A DNA stretch of 64,000 nucleotides from Dermanyssus gallinae (GCA_003439945.1 QVRM01002423.1:27408-91407), one strand, 5' to 3'. Numbered from the stretch's first letter, positions 22,064-33,310 are shown. The notes: generated by a model from the sequence alone, not told the origin. Program-made: numbers and translations.

Positions 22064-23079
22064 ATGCCGTCGAGCCGAGACTACTCGTTGTTCGGTTGCC
22101 TTTAACTGAGTGAAGATTGCACTAGGAACGATCCAAGTGGTGAATTCGGCTACATGGCGCTTTGCTTGGCTCTCGATAAGTAAGTTCAAGTCCAAATAGC
22201 TTGTTTCCCTTTAAAAGCTTCACACTTAGAATTACTACAATGCATGCGTAGTAATATAAAAAAGAAAGAACACACTTAGGCAATAGTGAAGCATCTTACA
22301 GACATGACACCGAACACTTTTGCAGTAAACTAATTCAGCGGAAAACACAGATAAAGTTAAGTTTTTCAGTTCAGTTTATCCTGTATGGCTCCTCACAGAA
22401 CATCCATACATCCTTGTGCTTGTCATTTCAGTTATCTATAATGTAATTAGTACTTATTTGCACCCTGTTTAGAGGAGTGAAAAAGGCAAATAAAACAATG
22501 TTGATAAAATTGTAATGTGTTTTTTGTTTACTTCTCCTTCTAGATTTCGAGCCGGTGTCCTGTCGCACTCGTCGCTACTGAATGCAGATTCCTGTTCATC
22601 AGACAGCCTGTCATACTCCCGGTCGGGTTATGTTTCTGGAAACTCAGATTCAAGCACCAGAAGCTCGCCAAACGAAATAGCCGGTAAATGTTCGCCACGC
22701 CAAATTTTGCGGAGATTTGAGCCAAATGATCCGCGTCCGGCCGACATCGGCATACCAAGCCCTCCTCCGGCAATCGACACATTTGTGTGCCGCACCTCTA
22801 CAACAGACAAACAAGACATTTCGTTGGCGCGTCGCTACGACCAGTACTGCGTATTTTGTAGAAAAAGTGGCGCACCGGAAAGCGTATACAAAAACAACCC
22901 ATTCAAGGACATGCACGGTATTGGTGCCTCTCATGCGCACCTATAGCTGCCCAAAGTGCAAGAACGATAGTGGAGACAGTGCACATAGCCTTCACTACTG
23001 CCCAAAGGCTCGAGGTGCGACTCTTGATAGAATCGTGGTGGAAAGCATTCGACGTCGCCAAAATGAAGCCAAACAATGA
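22064..23079 (+). pseudogene. nanos-like pseudogene, copy C (exons 22064-22179 and 22544-23079)
   Basis: Splice donor and acceptor are intact and the exon lengths match the active copies, except for a 5-base loss. Exon 1 has TAA at 22103-22105 after 13 codons (GGT TGC CTT TAA), where copies A and B have CTT GAA. In exon 2 a 5-base deletion near 22921-22926 shifts the frame and removes the last Cys of zinc finger 1. The downstream finger, CPKC-x8-H-x4-C, survives in another frame (22717-23079). Substitutions relative to A are scattered, so this is an older copy than B. No full Nanos protein can be made. A short 5' peptide or a regulatory RNA cannot be excluded. Confidence 0.85.
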
Positions 23080-23985
23080 ACAGCCAATGTCACTCATTTG
23101 ACCGTGTATATAGGTCGTGGTGCTAATCATGACACCAGCAATGTCGACAAGGCCACATTCTTTTGCATCATCATTACTCAGAAGGCAGGCATCCCGTTCG
23201 TCCAATAAAATGTAGTAAAAACGAGTGATTTCAACATTCCACTTTGTTATTTTTTATAGGGCTCAGACCTGCTCACGTTGTTCTGTTACGGTGTGATTTA
23301 TGTAGAAGGGCGCATAGCTTTACTTGCAATTGTGATGTTCAACAGAGGTCGCAGCCATGATCTGTGCTAGTTATGCTTGTGCTTTCAGCAATCCATCGGC
23401 ACAGCCTTATTTGGAAGGAACTGTGTACAGTTACTTCCAAATAAGGCTGTACTCAACGAACTGTATTACAGATGGTTAAGTAAACGGATGTTTATTACTC
23501 CAAATAATTGAAATGAGCTCCAATTTTCGTGTCAAATAGATTTTTAGTGCAATTAACACGCTTTGGTGAAGGGAATATGTTTCAAACACATTTGTGAGAA
23601 ATAACCACGAACCTATGCTGCAGATAGCACAATGCCAACTTGGCTGTGAAGTTTAGCAATACTTTATAGTATACGTGTGTTGCCATTAATTGACAGAAAG
23701 AGTTCGGTGTAGCTTTCATTAGCCTGGCTTTTGGTTTCGTTTCTGCTGGGTTATTGTCTGTAGAAAATAACGGGTTTCGCGAACGATCCAGAAGGGGTCC
23801 GCCATGCTGCTTGCGCGGAAGCGCTACGTTTTGAGATTTACCGCCTAGACGCTATGTTCGAAATAGCCATTGCTAATTGATGTATATCTGTAAATCTGCC
23901 ATAATGGTGACTCTGTAAGTCAACCAATAATGGCGAATAAACATACAAATTAATTGATGTATGACCTGCTTGGCGTTTTGCATAT
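23080..23985. repeat. Common 3' flank (copy C), no gene seen
   Basis: The 3' UTR carries TGTATATA at 23105-23112, a perfect Pumilio-type UGUANAUA, and AATAAA near 23204. From 23280 the flank resembles 7420-7860 with many changes. A hairpin at 23401-23450 is listed separately. Confidence 0.55.
23401..23450. repeat. Short inverted duplication (hairpin)
   Basis: Two 23-base arms (23401-23423 and 23428-23450) are reverse complements with one mismatch across a 4-base loop (TGTA). The other units have only the first arm. This is probably a templated inverted copy. Confidence 0.7.
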
Positions 23986-25350
23986 TCCAGCGTCTTTTTG
24001 ATTCTGGTTGCTTGCCTTACTCATGGTGGCCATTTTAGTGAATCGCTCTGTCAATCCAACCCAAAATACCGCTGATGTCATTAGCGGCATACACTGGGCC
24101 TCGCTGGGATGGTTTTAAGTCATGCTGTCTTAACGCAAGTCGATTTAAGCAATGCATTCAATTTGTATCTTCACATCGATCTCCGTTCAGCAGCCGAAGC
24201 TGCAGACTTGTCTGGTCAACTTCCGCTTTCTTCCGTGGCTCTTGACGCTGACTGGCGACGCTAATGGAGTCAGATCTGCAACAGGGACTTGAACTTGTCT
24301 TAGTGCGTATTTTGAAAGATCTTGGCGAGGTTTGCGTGCCCATATTTCTGTAATTTTTGACCACCATGGGCGGTCCCAACAAACACAAGGAGAGAATAAA
24401 TTGGTCAGCAAAACGCTACATTGCTGTCCGTAAGGGCGTAGGACTTAATAGCCCCCTCGTACGTAATAAGTTTAGACTGCGTTTGTTAAAGGCAAATGAG
24501 CAGTTCCCAGGTTGCCGTAGGTCTTCTACCTGTGCAATGCGCCCGGAGTCTTGATGCTCTTCTATTCTGCATCGGCAACCCTAACAGCGACAAAGAGTAA
24601 CCCAGTGAGTCGGCCAAACGAAACATCTTTGCCTACAAAGGCACGATACTGAGTAGACCTCTCCTTCATAGACTTGTTAGGGTCGCCTTTAATTAGTAGA
24701 GGTAGATTTGCGTTTTGGTTGTTCTATTATAATACCCGATTAGTGGCGGCGGCCATCTTGGGCAGTCATGTTGATTAGCGAAGCTAGATGCTGATCTGCG
24801 ATGGGTGGGGGCGCTGCGGTTGGCCAGGAGCGGGCATCGACAGTAAAAGCAGAAAACCGGCTCAAGAGACAGGCAGTTGAGAGGAGTTGATACCTTGAAC
24901 CTCAGCAGTGAGTGAAATGGTCAACAAGTCAGGGAGCAGGTAGGCAGCTGCTAGGCCGAGTTATAAAGGGGCTTGATAGAGAGATATTAAGGGGATGTAG
25001 GGGAAGCACGAGTAGGTTCGACTACTCGTAGTGCACTAACTAGCCGGAAAGTTAGAAGAGGCAGGCTAATGAGTCTCCGGGAGGGCTAGCAGAGTCCAAT
25101 ATGAATCGATTTTAGGGGCCCGTGCTCTGGGATAAAGCTTATGACGTGTTGCTTGAGATTCTAGATCTCCCGCAAGGGATGGAAACATTAGCTTATGCTG
25201 ACAATTTTACACTCATGATTACCGATTAGCCCTAGATGCCGCAGCCAAGAACGCTTTGTCAATGCTGTACGACCCTTAAATTGGGCTCAAGGTGGTGCAG
25301 ACCTTAGAAGCGGATCAAGGCCAACTGCTGCGGCCATGGCCCGAATGACT
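23986..25350 (-). repeat. Inverted copy of the common flank block with an R1-like RT scrap
   Basis: Read on minus, this matches 28560-29500 and 38640-39310 in order. Landmarks are the ATGGCTGCC/CAAGATGGCC segment (here inverted, near 24745-24775) and the CTACTCGTAG palindrome near 25025. Past it, about 25085-25340 carries a plus-oriented RT scrap encoding ETLAYADNFTLMI, so the inverted segment includes part of the retroelement remnant. The inversion lies between nanos copies C and D. Confidence 0.65.
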
Positions 25351-25504
25351 CCAGGAAATCCGGAAAGTCGGGACAATGTATAGCCCAGCGGGAAACATAT
25401 GACAAGGCGAAGTAAGTCGGTGAGTTACATGGTGAAAGCCGCCGCGTAATACGTCGTTTCTAGCCGCCGAAACTTAATGAACACTTGACGGCACCTTCGT
25501 AGCA

Positions 25505-25545
25505 CTATATATACATTTATTTATATGTTTATATATAATCTACGA
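25505..25545. repeat. AT-rich microsatellite-like tract
   Basis: TATATATA and TTATATGTTTATATATAA runs precede the 178-bp tandem pair. The equivalent tract at 54511-54560 is longer, as expected of a microsatellite. Confidence 0.6.
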
Positions 25546-25562
25546 CACAGCGAACAAAGCAC

Positions 25563-25912
25563 ACACCAGTAGAAAGCACTAAAGCCACCGAACTAACGCC
25601 GTCGAGAGTGAACAGCCGCTCTCGACAACGGTCAGCACGAGACTACAGCGGTAGCACTTCGCGCCGACCCGTAACCGAGGGCCAGCTTCAGCTCTTCCAC
25701 TCACCGGCCAATTTGCTTATTTGATGCAGCAGGTTAATTCACACCAGTAGAAAGCACTAAGCACTAAAGGCACTGAACTAACGCAGTCGAGAATGACCAG
25801 CCGCTCTCGATAACGGTTAGCACGAGACTACAGCGGTAGCTCCTCGCGCCGACTCGTAACCGGGGGCCAGCTCTAGCTCTTCGACTCACCGGCCAATTTG
25901 CTTATTTGATGC
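25563..25912. repeat. Tandem pair of a 178-bp unit
   Basis: ACACCAGTAGAAAGCACTAA starts at 25563 and again at 25741. Each unit holds an AGCCGCTCTCGA element and ends CAATTTGCTTATTTGATGCA. The same pair with the same period occurs at 54585-54905, at the edge of the second copy of this block. Confidence 0.75.
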
Positions 25913-26800
25913 AGAAGGTAAATTTGTTAAACACGTTTTACTGAAGAGACTCAATACCGAAAACAAAGTCACACAAGCCCTCTCGAGCAGTGAGTTTGGC
26001 TTCCGGGTAAGACGATCTACCCTGGGGCCCGTTGATCGAGCACTCCGCCGCGCAAACAAAAAGCTGAGGGCGTCCCTTAAAACACACTCCTTTGGGTATA
26101 AACAAGGCCACAGCTTCCACAGCTTCGAAAATCTTCGCTCTTTTAGAAGTATGTTAGCGAAGTTTTGGAAGACCTTCGGGGTTACTCTGTCTAGGCCGGG
26201 CGCGTTGTCAGTCGTTGCCGGGTTTGTTCGACCTCCTCTAGCGTTTCCTCCGGAATGTCTCACGGGCAACCACCGTCCCCCTCTAATTAGTAGACAACAC
26301 ATTTTGTAGCATTGCAGTTTGCTGCTAGGTGGCTAGGCTCACCACATTTGTGACAAACCCGAAGAACCTGGCTCTCTGTTTTGCAATCTTGTGCCTTATG
26401 GCCCCTCTGATGGCACCTGTAGCAGTTGGGCAGCCTGATCCACCCCTCAGATCTGCACCACTTCAAACCCAACTTAAGGGTCGTACAGCAATGACAAAGT
26501 CTAGTTGGCTGCGGTCTCCAGGGCACTCTCGTTCCGGGCCGTAAAGATTGAAGAATGTAAGATTGTCACCATAGACTAATGTCTCTACCCTTTCGGGAGA
26601 CCTAGGATCTCGAGCACACCGACACAAGCTAAATTAGAGAGCACGGGCCTCGTAATTTACCCATATTGAGATCTGCTGGCAACCTTGTACTCCTCGCTAC
26701 CTACGAAGGGACTGTACCCGGGCGAGGCGCTTCACCAGCTGCCAACCGTTGACGCGCTTGCTTAATCTCCTCCACCGTTACCAATGGTTTGACAAGTGTA
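25913..26800 (-). pseudogene. R1-like remnant with two intact CCHC knuckles and RT fragments (block D)
   Basis: Read on minus: an RT scrap (26790-26560) with YGDN at the catalytic site. Then gag zinc knuckles at 26526-26287, CYRCHQRGHKAQDC and CHKCGEPSHLAANC, both with full C-x2-C-x4-H-x4-C spacing. Then the N-terminal RT motifs (26250-25930) NAPGLDRVTPKVFQNF and FSKLWKLWPCLYPKE. The endonuclease that should lie between gag and RT is missing. This is the best-kept knuckle region in the window, but no frame spans it. Confidence 0.65.
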
Positions 26801-26932
26801 CCTAAACACACTTTTATACCAGAGGCGCTAAGAGCAATGGAATGAGCATACATGAACACTTGTAGCAGCATAGTTGCTGACTTTCAACGGTATGGTTTAT
26901 CATCTATTTTGAATAAATATTGCTCATAGAAA

Positions 26933-26999
26933 ATTTGATCAGCAACAGGAATCGAACCGGTAACACTCTGGCAGACGACAAACATGATAGCGCATAAAT
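26933..26999 (-). repeat. tRNA-like SINE head, family 2 (minus)
   Basis: The minus-strand B box GGTTCGATTCC is consensus (GGTTCGANTCC). The A-box side is eroded. Confidence 0.5.
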
Positions 27000-27476
27000 A
27001 CATCTTTTCACGTTTGGGCTTTACCTTTAGCGAGAAGTCCTTGGAACATTGATGGAGCAGCCCTGTACTCTGTAAGTTGAAATTCAGCTTTGGCAGTCCT
27101 CTCCTTGTAGGACCCCTCCCCTCGGTTTCTTTTTTTTGCTAACCAAGTACATGTTCTCGTGTAAATTCTCTTGACCCTTACGCAGGCAGTGCGGGCAGCT
27201 GTCAATCGTTTCACCAGTATTTGGAGTGTGGACGGCTTCCGTGGTGTTGCATGGAAGCAGTTTTTTGGAAGGGTGCACAGCTTTACATGCGATTGTAGAG
27301 CTTAAAGGAGGTAGCAGCTCTAAGCTGTGCTCATTATGTATGTAGCTGTAGCAATTGCCGATATAACCTTATTTAGAATAAAGCGCTGTAATATAAATCA
27401 TTTTTTGAGAACGTTAGGGTTCCTGTTTCACTTTCCTTTTGTGTAGTTTATCATCATTAAGAATTTGGCCATCGTC
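27000..27476. repeat. Decayed flank between SINE and RT insertion, no gene seen
   Basis: This matches 56456-56905. Minus-strand frames give short basic peptides (for example 27214-27008) that are shared in part with 46736-46398 but have no recognisable domain. Confidence 0.5.
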
Positions 27477-28470
27477 ATTAAGAATCTTGCCTCGGGGGGG
27501 CTGGAAATAAACGCCATGAAGACCAAGGCTATGAAATTCAGAAGAGGAGGTCGATTGGCTGCTAAAGACGTTCCTTGTCTCGGGGGGGCTGGAAATAAAC
27601 GCCATGAAGACCAAGGCTATGAAATTCAGAAGAGGAGGTCGATTGGCTGCTAAAGACGTTATACGTTGCGGCGGCCAATCCTTGGAATTCGTTAACTCTT
27701 TCCGGTATCTGGGGCTTCGGCTTCATTATACTGGGACGACCTTCACTGCTCACATCGTCGAGAGAGCGCGCACAGCCCTAATTTCTCTTTATGGAGAAAT
27801 AGGCGATGTCCGGCGACTGTCCGTCCCGACGGCAGTGGCGCTTTTCTACCTCAAGGTTGTTCCGGCGCTGATGTATGGTCTTGACAGAGTATGGGAACAC
27901 CTCACTCGGGCAAACTTTGGTTTGCTTGAAAGGTGTTTTACAATGTACATGAAGCGAGTACTTTGCCTGTCAATGCGGGCAAGGAGCCGCTTTGTGTACC
28001 TAATGTCAGGCTGTGCACCAGTTGTTGAGATCATTCGATTGAGGTTGAAGACGCCGCGTACAGTACCATTCGAGAGCTTTATCTCGGAATGGGAAAATAA
28101 AGTTGAACAAGTCCGACAAGAGGTCGGAGACCTGGATGTTTTCAGGGCCTTTCACCTCTGGTCTGGTCTTGCGTGTGACAATCGCCACGTCTATACCAGA
28201 TACATAGTTCATGGCTATCATCACCTGGTTTGTTCGAATACGAGCTTCCACGAAGAGTACACCGAGTGCGTCTGTCGACTGTGCTCTCAGGCGTGTACGA
28301 AGTTTCATGCATCTGCCTGCCTGGCCCTTGCGAAGAGATCACTGCACTGCCTCTCTCGTATAATATGCCGCGAGGAGCTGAGTGTATAATTGTATAATAT
28401 GTATAATTGTTCATGTTATATGCATACTCAATATGAGTGAAATAAAAAATAAAAAATTAAGAATCTTGCC
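27477..28470 (+). mobile_element. 5'-truncated non-LTR retrotransposon insertion with 15-bp target duplication
   Basis: ATTAAGAATCTTGCC stands at 27477-27491 and again at 28456-28470, with an A-rich tail (AATAAAAAATAAAAAA) before the second copy. The matching block F has no insertion here (56880-56930), which gives the empty site. The element's first 88 bases are duplicated in tandem (27492- and 27580-), a 5'-junction rearrangement. It carries the RT C-terminal frame listed next. Confidence 0.85.
27582..28389 (+). CDS. C-terminal part of a non-LTR reverse transcriptase (5'-truncated element)
   Basis: The frame is open from the GGLEINAMKTKAMKFRRGGR motif to TAA at 28389, about 265 codons. That motif is the last conserved block of the RT domain (K-T-K before the thumb). 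It is followed by FVNSFRYLGLRLHYTG and the connection region. Near the C-terminus lies a Cys/His cluster (CVCRLC-x6-H-x3-C), as in the terminal zinc knuckle of several non-LTR clades. The palm with its catalytic Asp pair is absent, so the protein would be inactive. There is no true start codon, and the Met at 27604 is internal. The open frame suggests a recent insertion. It may be the same family as the element at 49.2-54.5 kb, which ends before this region, so the two cannot be compared directly. Confidence 0.7.
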
Positions 28471-30817
28471 GCTTTACTCGGTCTCTTGGAGCTGCTTTTA
28501 CCATTTAGCCTCCGTGTCCCTGGTTCATTTGACTGCTTCCGCCCCCCCGAAGACTTGTTAGCCTGCCTTTTCCTACTCTGCGGCTGGCTAGCCAGAAAAA
28601 AGCCTAGGTCTTTATCCTGTCATCGCCGTCCTCCATCCCCCTGATATCTCTCTATCTAGCTCCTTTCTGGCTGGACCCAGCAGCTTCCTACCTGTTCCCC
28701 TAACCTTTTCACTCCACCCTGAGCTTCAAGTCATTACCTCCTCTCATCTGCCTGTTTTTAAGCCGGTTGTCTGCCCTCTTTGTCGATTCCCCCTGTACTC
28801 CCGGCCAACCGACCCCCACCAACGCAGATCAGCATCTAGCTTCACCAATCAACATGGCTGCCCAAGATGGCCGCCGCCAGACCGGGAGCATTATAATTGA
28901 GCAGCCAAAACGCAAACCTTCGTTCGTCACTCACCTATCCTTACTAAAGACGATCCTAACTGGTTTCTGGAAAAGAGAACTACTGAATATAGCACTTTTG
29001 TAGGCAAAGATGTATCGTTTGGCTGGCCAACTGAATCACTTTCGGTCGTTGTTGGGATTGCCAATGCTGAGTGGGAGGGCATAAAGAAGCCGGGCGCATT
29101 GCACAAGTGGAAGACCTACAGCAACTCGGGAACCTTCGACAAACGCAACCCAAACATAATTTGTAGGATAGGCTATTAGATACTACGCCCTTATGGACAG
29201 CAATGCAGCGTTGACCAATTTATTATTTTCTCTTGTCTGTTGGGACCGCCGATGTTGGTTGGAAATCACCGAAATATAGGCACCAAATTCGCGCCAAGAT
29301 CTTCCAAAACATGCACCAAGACACGCTCTGTAGCAGCGTCACCAGTCAGCACCGACCACCCCGGAAAAAAGCAACGGAGGTTGACTATACACACAAACAA
29401 AATGACCATCATGAGCACGGTGAGCACACTAACATAAAAAAAGACGCTGGAATATGCAAAACGCCAAGCACGTCATACATCAATTAGCAATGGCTAATCG
29501 AGCAAAGTGGCTAGGCGATTGCAAGAAACTCTAGTTGCAGTACTTCGGCGCAAGCAACATGGCGGTCTTGGCTCAACCTGAAGGCAAGGCTGCCGGTCGC
29601 ACCACATCAGTTATTTTCGCGGAGAACGTCGTCTGCAAACAGTGCCGATATAATCTTAGTTAAAATAAAGCGTTGTGATCCAAGTGCTTAAAGAAAACTG
29701 CGGTTTCTTTGCTACTCCAGAGATTGATTTTTAATAGTTTTCTTGTCAAAAGGCTCTCAATACAATCAGCACGCTTTACAGGACATTTGCCAAACAATTC
29801 TGGAAAGTAACCACAAGAATGTGCTGTAGATAGTATAATGTCAACGTGGCACTAAGTTTTAGCAATGTTCTAGATTTTACGTGTGTTGCCATTACTTGAT
29901 TGAAAAGGTTTATCCATCTTGGTATAGTCTACGAGATGTCACAACGCTCTAGCTTTTGGTTTCTTCTTTGGTGAGCTACTGTCCGCAGAGAAAAGCAGAT
30001 TCAGAAGAACATCTCAGCGCTTTGCTCTGCTGAATTTCAGAGCGAAGAAGTTTCTTCAATGGATATGTGATTTTTTACGTATCTCCATTAGAAACTATAT
30101 GATAAATAGGTTTTTGGCATCTACCTACTGTGCGCCTTATCGAGATTGAACTTTTGACACGTGACATCAGATTAACGTGCCACAACATCAATCGAGTGAC
30201 ACGAAGTGATCGTTGATTTTTTGCTGATATAGCACCATTCCTTAGACCGTGTCGTACATCATTTTGCACCTTGATAAAAAGTAAAGTGCATGAGTCAGAT
30301 AACCACATTTTACTGTTTCGGAGAACGCAGGAACCAGGGACAACTTTAGCCTGTGGGACAAAGCTAAAAGGACACACCCGAATCCTGTAACGTCATGCCC
30401 TTTCAACTTAGTTTTTTTTACCATAGAGACTTTACTATAATCTCATACCACTTCACAGAGTTGTACCGCAGTATTTAAGATGAATCGCTTATTTTTCTAA
30501 AGTTCTGCAATATTTTAGTCAATCGGGCCAACTTTAGCCATTTTAAACCTATTTTAGCGAGCATGGCTTAAGCACAAGAGTTAACCCAAAAGCTTGGCTA
30601 TCAAAATCGTCCGACGACATTGCAGCCCCAGTACATCTGTTGCTCTGGGAACGGACCCAGGTGACCTCACGGTATGTAATGCAGTATTTATGAATAATAC
30701 AAGGTTTTGCGCGACTTGCTTAAATAACGATTTAAACATTGATTACACCGCTCTAACTGTTAACGCCACACAGTTCAGTAAACTTAGTACTTTAATAGAT
30801 GTGCTAGATTATGAGTA
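28471..30817. repeat. Common 5' flank (block D), no gene seen
   Basis: This matches 56910-59298 closely. It includes the ATGGCTGCC/CAAGATGGCC landmark near 28852-28875, a stretch inverted at 24.0-25.0 kb, and the AT-rich part equivalent to 4900-5780 of unit A. Frames such as 30594-30818 (74 codons) recur in block F but run over noncoding flank of units A and B. Confidence 0.55.
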
Positions 30818-31657
30818 GAAGATTGCTTGGCTCTAGATGAGTAAGTTTAAGTCCAGACAACTTGTTTTCCTCTTAAAGTTTCAGGCGTAAAATTACAAAA
30901 ACGCGTACATGGTAATATAAAAGATAAAAAACAGTTAAATATCATAGCAAGATACCGCATCTAGGCAATAGTGTAGCAACTCATAGACATCGGACACCTC
31001 TTAAATATACTGTAATCGAGAAGGAAAACATAGATGAATGAGTAAAACATGCAAATCTAACACATTTTGATAAAATTGTAATGTGTTTTTTGCTTACATA
31101 ATGCCTCTATTTCTAGATTTCAAGCTGGTGTTCTGTCGCACTCGTCGCTACTGAATGCAGATTTCTGTTCATCAGACAGTCTCTCATACTCCCGGTCGGG
31201 TTCTATTTGTGGATACTCAGATTCAAGCACCAGAAGCTCGCCAAATGCAATGGCTGGTAAATATTCGCCACGCCCAATTTTACGGAGGTTTGAGCCAAAT
31301 GATCCGCATCCTGTCGATACCGGTATACCAAGCCCTCCTCCGGCAATCAACACATTCGTGTGCCGCACTGCCACAACGGACAAAGAAGACATTTCGTTGG
31401 CGCGTCGCTACGACCAGTACTGCGTATTTTGTAAGAAAAGTGGCGCTCCAGGAAGCGTATACAAAAACCATTCATTTAAGGACATGCGAGGTATTGTTGT
31501 GTGTCCCTTCATGCGCACCTATAGATGCCCAAATTGCAAGAATGATGGTGGAGACAATGCACATAGCCTTCACTACTGTCTAAAAGCTCGAACTGCGACT
31601 CTTGATAAAATCGGGCGAGACGGCATTCGACGTCGCCAAAAAGAAGCCAAGCAATGA
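30818..31657 (+). pseudogene. nanos-like copy D: intact zinc-finger exon without promoter or start
   Basis: Exon 2 (31117-31657, 541 bases) is open from the acceptor TTTCTAG to the stop and keeps both fingers: CVFC-x12-H-x10-C and CPNC-x8-H-x4-C. Exon 1 is reduced to 23 bases (30818-30840, encoding EDCLALD and two bases of the next codon) before an intact GTAAGT donor. An in-frame 45-base deletion between TGC repeats has removed the FGYMELC segment. A larger deletion has removed the promoter and the first 16 codons. An AATAAA lies near 31775. The zinc-finger exon could only be expressed from another promoter or by splicing from an upstream exon. The open frame may reflect recent loss rather than function. 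Confidence 0.85.
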
Positions 31658-31885
31658 AAAGCCTGGGTCACTCATTTTACCGCGTTTGTCGTGATGGTGT
31701 TCCTGCCACCAGCAATGTCGACCACCTTCTTCCGCATAATCGTTACACGGAAGGTGGACATACTGTTCGTCCAATAAAACGTAGTAATAGACGGCTGATT
31801 TCAACATTCTATTTTGTTATTTTTATAGGGCTTGGATCTGCTTACGCCGTTGTATTACAGATGTAGAAAAATGTGTAGATGTTTG
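31658..31885. repeat. 3' flank of copy D
   Basis: This is a shortened counterpart of 7230-7450. It lacks the TGTATAAA/TGTATATA element found in copies A to C. Confidence 0.5.
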
Positions 31886-33310
31886 TGTAGAAAACCTCCT
31901 TCAATATCCCGCCAAAATAGGGCTGCGTATAACAATTGAAGCCCGGCGTTATTGCTCTTTAGCTACCCCACCTAACTATGACCCGTGCCAGGCTCAAAGG
32001 ACCCAATAAGCATACTGGGCCACGCACTGTGTGCCGATCCGGTCCGTTCCGTATCAATAATGGCCTTAAGGCGCCTCGCCTCCTTACTGATTTCTAGTGA
32101 GTGGCCCATTATTACGAGATCAACGCTGATTGTTCTTGTAGTATCCACCACCCCAACAACCAGACGGCGACGGTTATGAGTTTGCTAGTCTTTCGTTCAA
32201 ACAACACACGTCCCCTGCCTGGCTTGCACCAACGATTACCAACTCAATTATTCGCATGCCTCCTTTTATATTACAGATTTGCCCGCGCATTTAGGGACTT
32301 CCCGCGTCTTCGCTACTGGTATGACGGCATCCTGTATTTGGCGCCATGAATTTAGTTTGCTTTGGCATTGCCGCCAACCGACTGTATATGCCCGTGCTTC
32401 TTAACGGACGCTGCTATCCTACAGTTCCCTTCCTGCCTGTTAGATGCATCGCCTCTGTCGTGTCATGCGTGAGCTTTAAGTGATGGGACTATAGCATGTT
32501 TGTTTTATTGAAAGTTTCGGAAAAACCTCAAGCAAATCCGTCACTAGCAGTTTGCGTGACTAGTGTGGTATTTACAAACCCACTAAGCCCGGTCTCACGC
32601 CCCCCAGACTTGATATTTTTTGGCATTACTTCGAAGCTGTGGAGAGTAAACTTTGTAAACCATCCTGTGAGGGTGCGAGACAAGGGTGCGTCGAGATAAT
32701 GAGGGCTCGGCTGCTCTCCCCCACTTCCTCGGCTCCTCGTCTTAACCACTTCCCCGAGAGGTCGCACTTTTCCACCTGGTCGTTTACTTGGCTGCCTTAA
32801 GTGTCAAAACAAGTTCGTCGCCTTCTTCCATGCCTCCGTCGAAGTCATTATAATGGCAAACACCTTCCTTTGGGCCTTTTGACCACGTATTTCACGTGTG
32901 CCGATCCGGTTAGTCCCGTATCTACCATGACCCCAAGGTACTTTCCTTTCCCTCTGATTTATTTCGGGTATCCTGTCATCACAAGGTTAACGCCGGTCGT
33001 CCTCTTTTTGCCTGTTAGGAACATTGCCTCTGTCTTGTCGGGCGCCAGTTTTAGGTGAAGGAACTCTAACTACTCGGACATCATAGACAATTTCTGATTG
33101 GCGGCGCTCTCGAGGGCTACCTCGTTCCTGGCCGTACCATAAGTTCAAGGTCGTCGACATACGCCAAAGTCTCTAACCCATGCGGAAGACCTCGGATCTC
33201 GAGCACCCCGTCATAAGATATATTCCGGAGCACGAGTCCTAGGATTAACACCTGTGGGATTCTGGCAGTAACTTTGTAATCCTGTCCCTCTGTAACCAGA
33301 CCTCTATCAC
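31886..33310 (-). pseudogene. R1-like ORF2 remnant: RT and C-terminal region
   Basis: Two partial copies lie end to end on minus. The right one (about 33300-32990) reads LAYVDDLELM with both Asp residues kept and continues through LKLAPDKTEAM. Sequence at 32770-32560 matches the C-terminal region after the His-Cys motif. The left one (32150-31886) matches the thumb region again. Sequence between 32160 and 32400 has no match elsewhere in the window. All frames are broken. Confidence 0.55.

Noticed and set aside
25563..25912. CRISPR-like array
   Set aside because: There are only two long units of 178 bp and no spacers, and the genome is eukaryotic.
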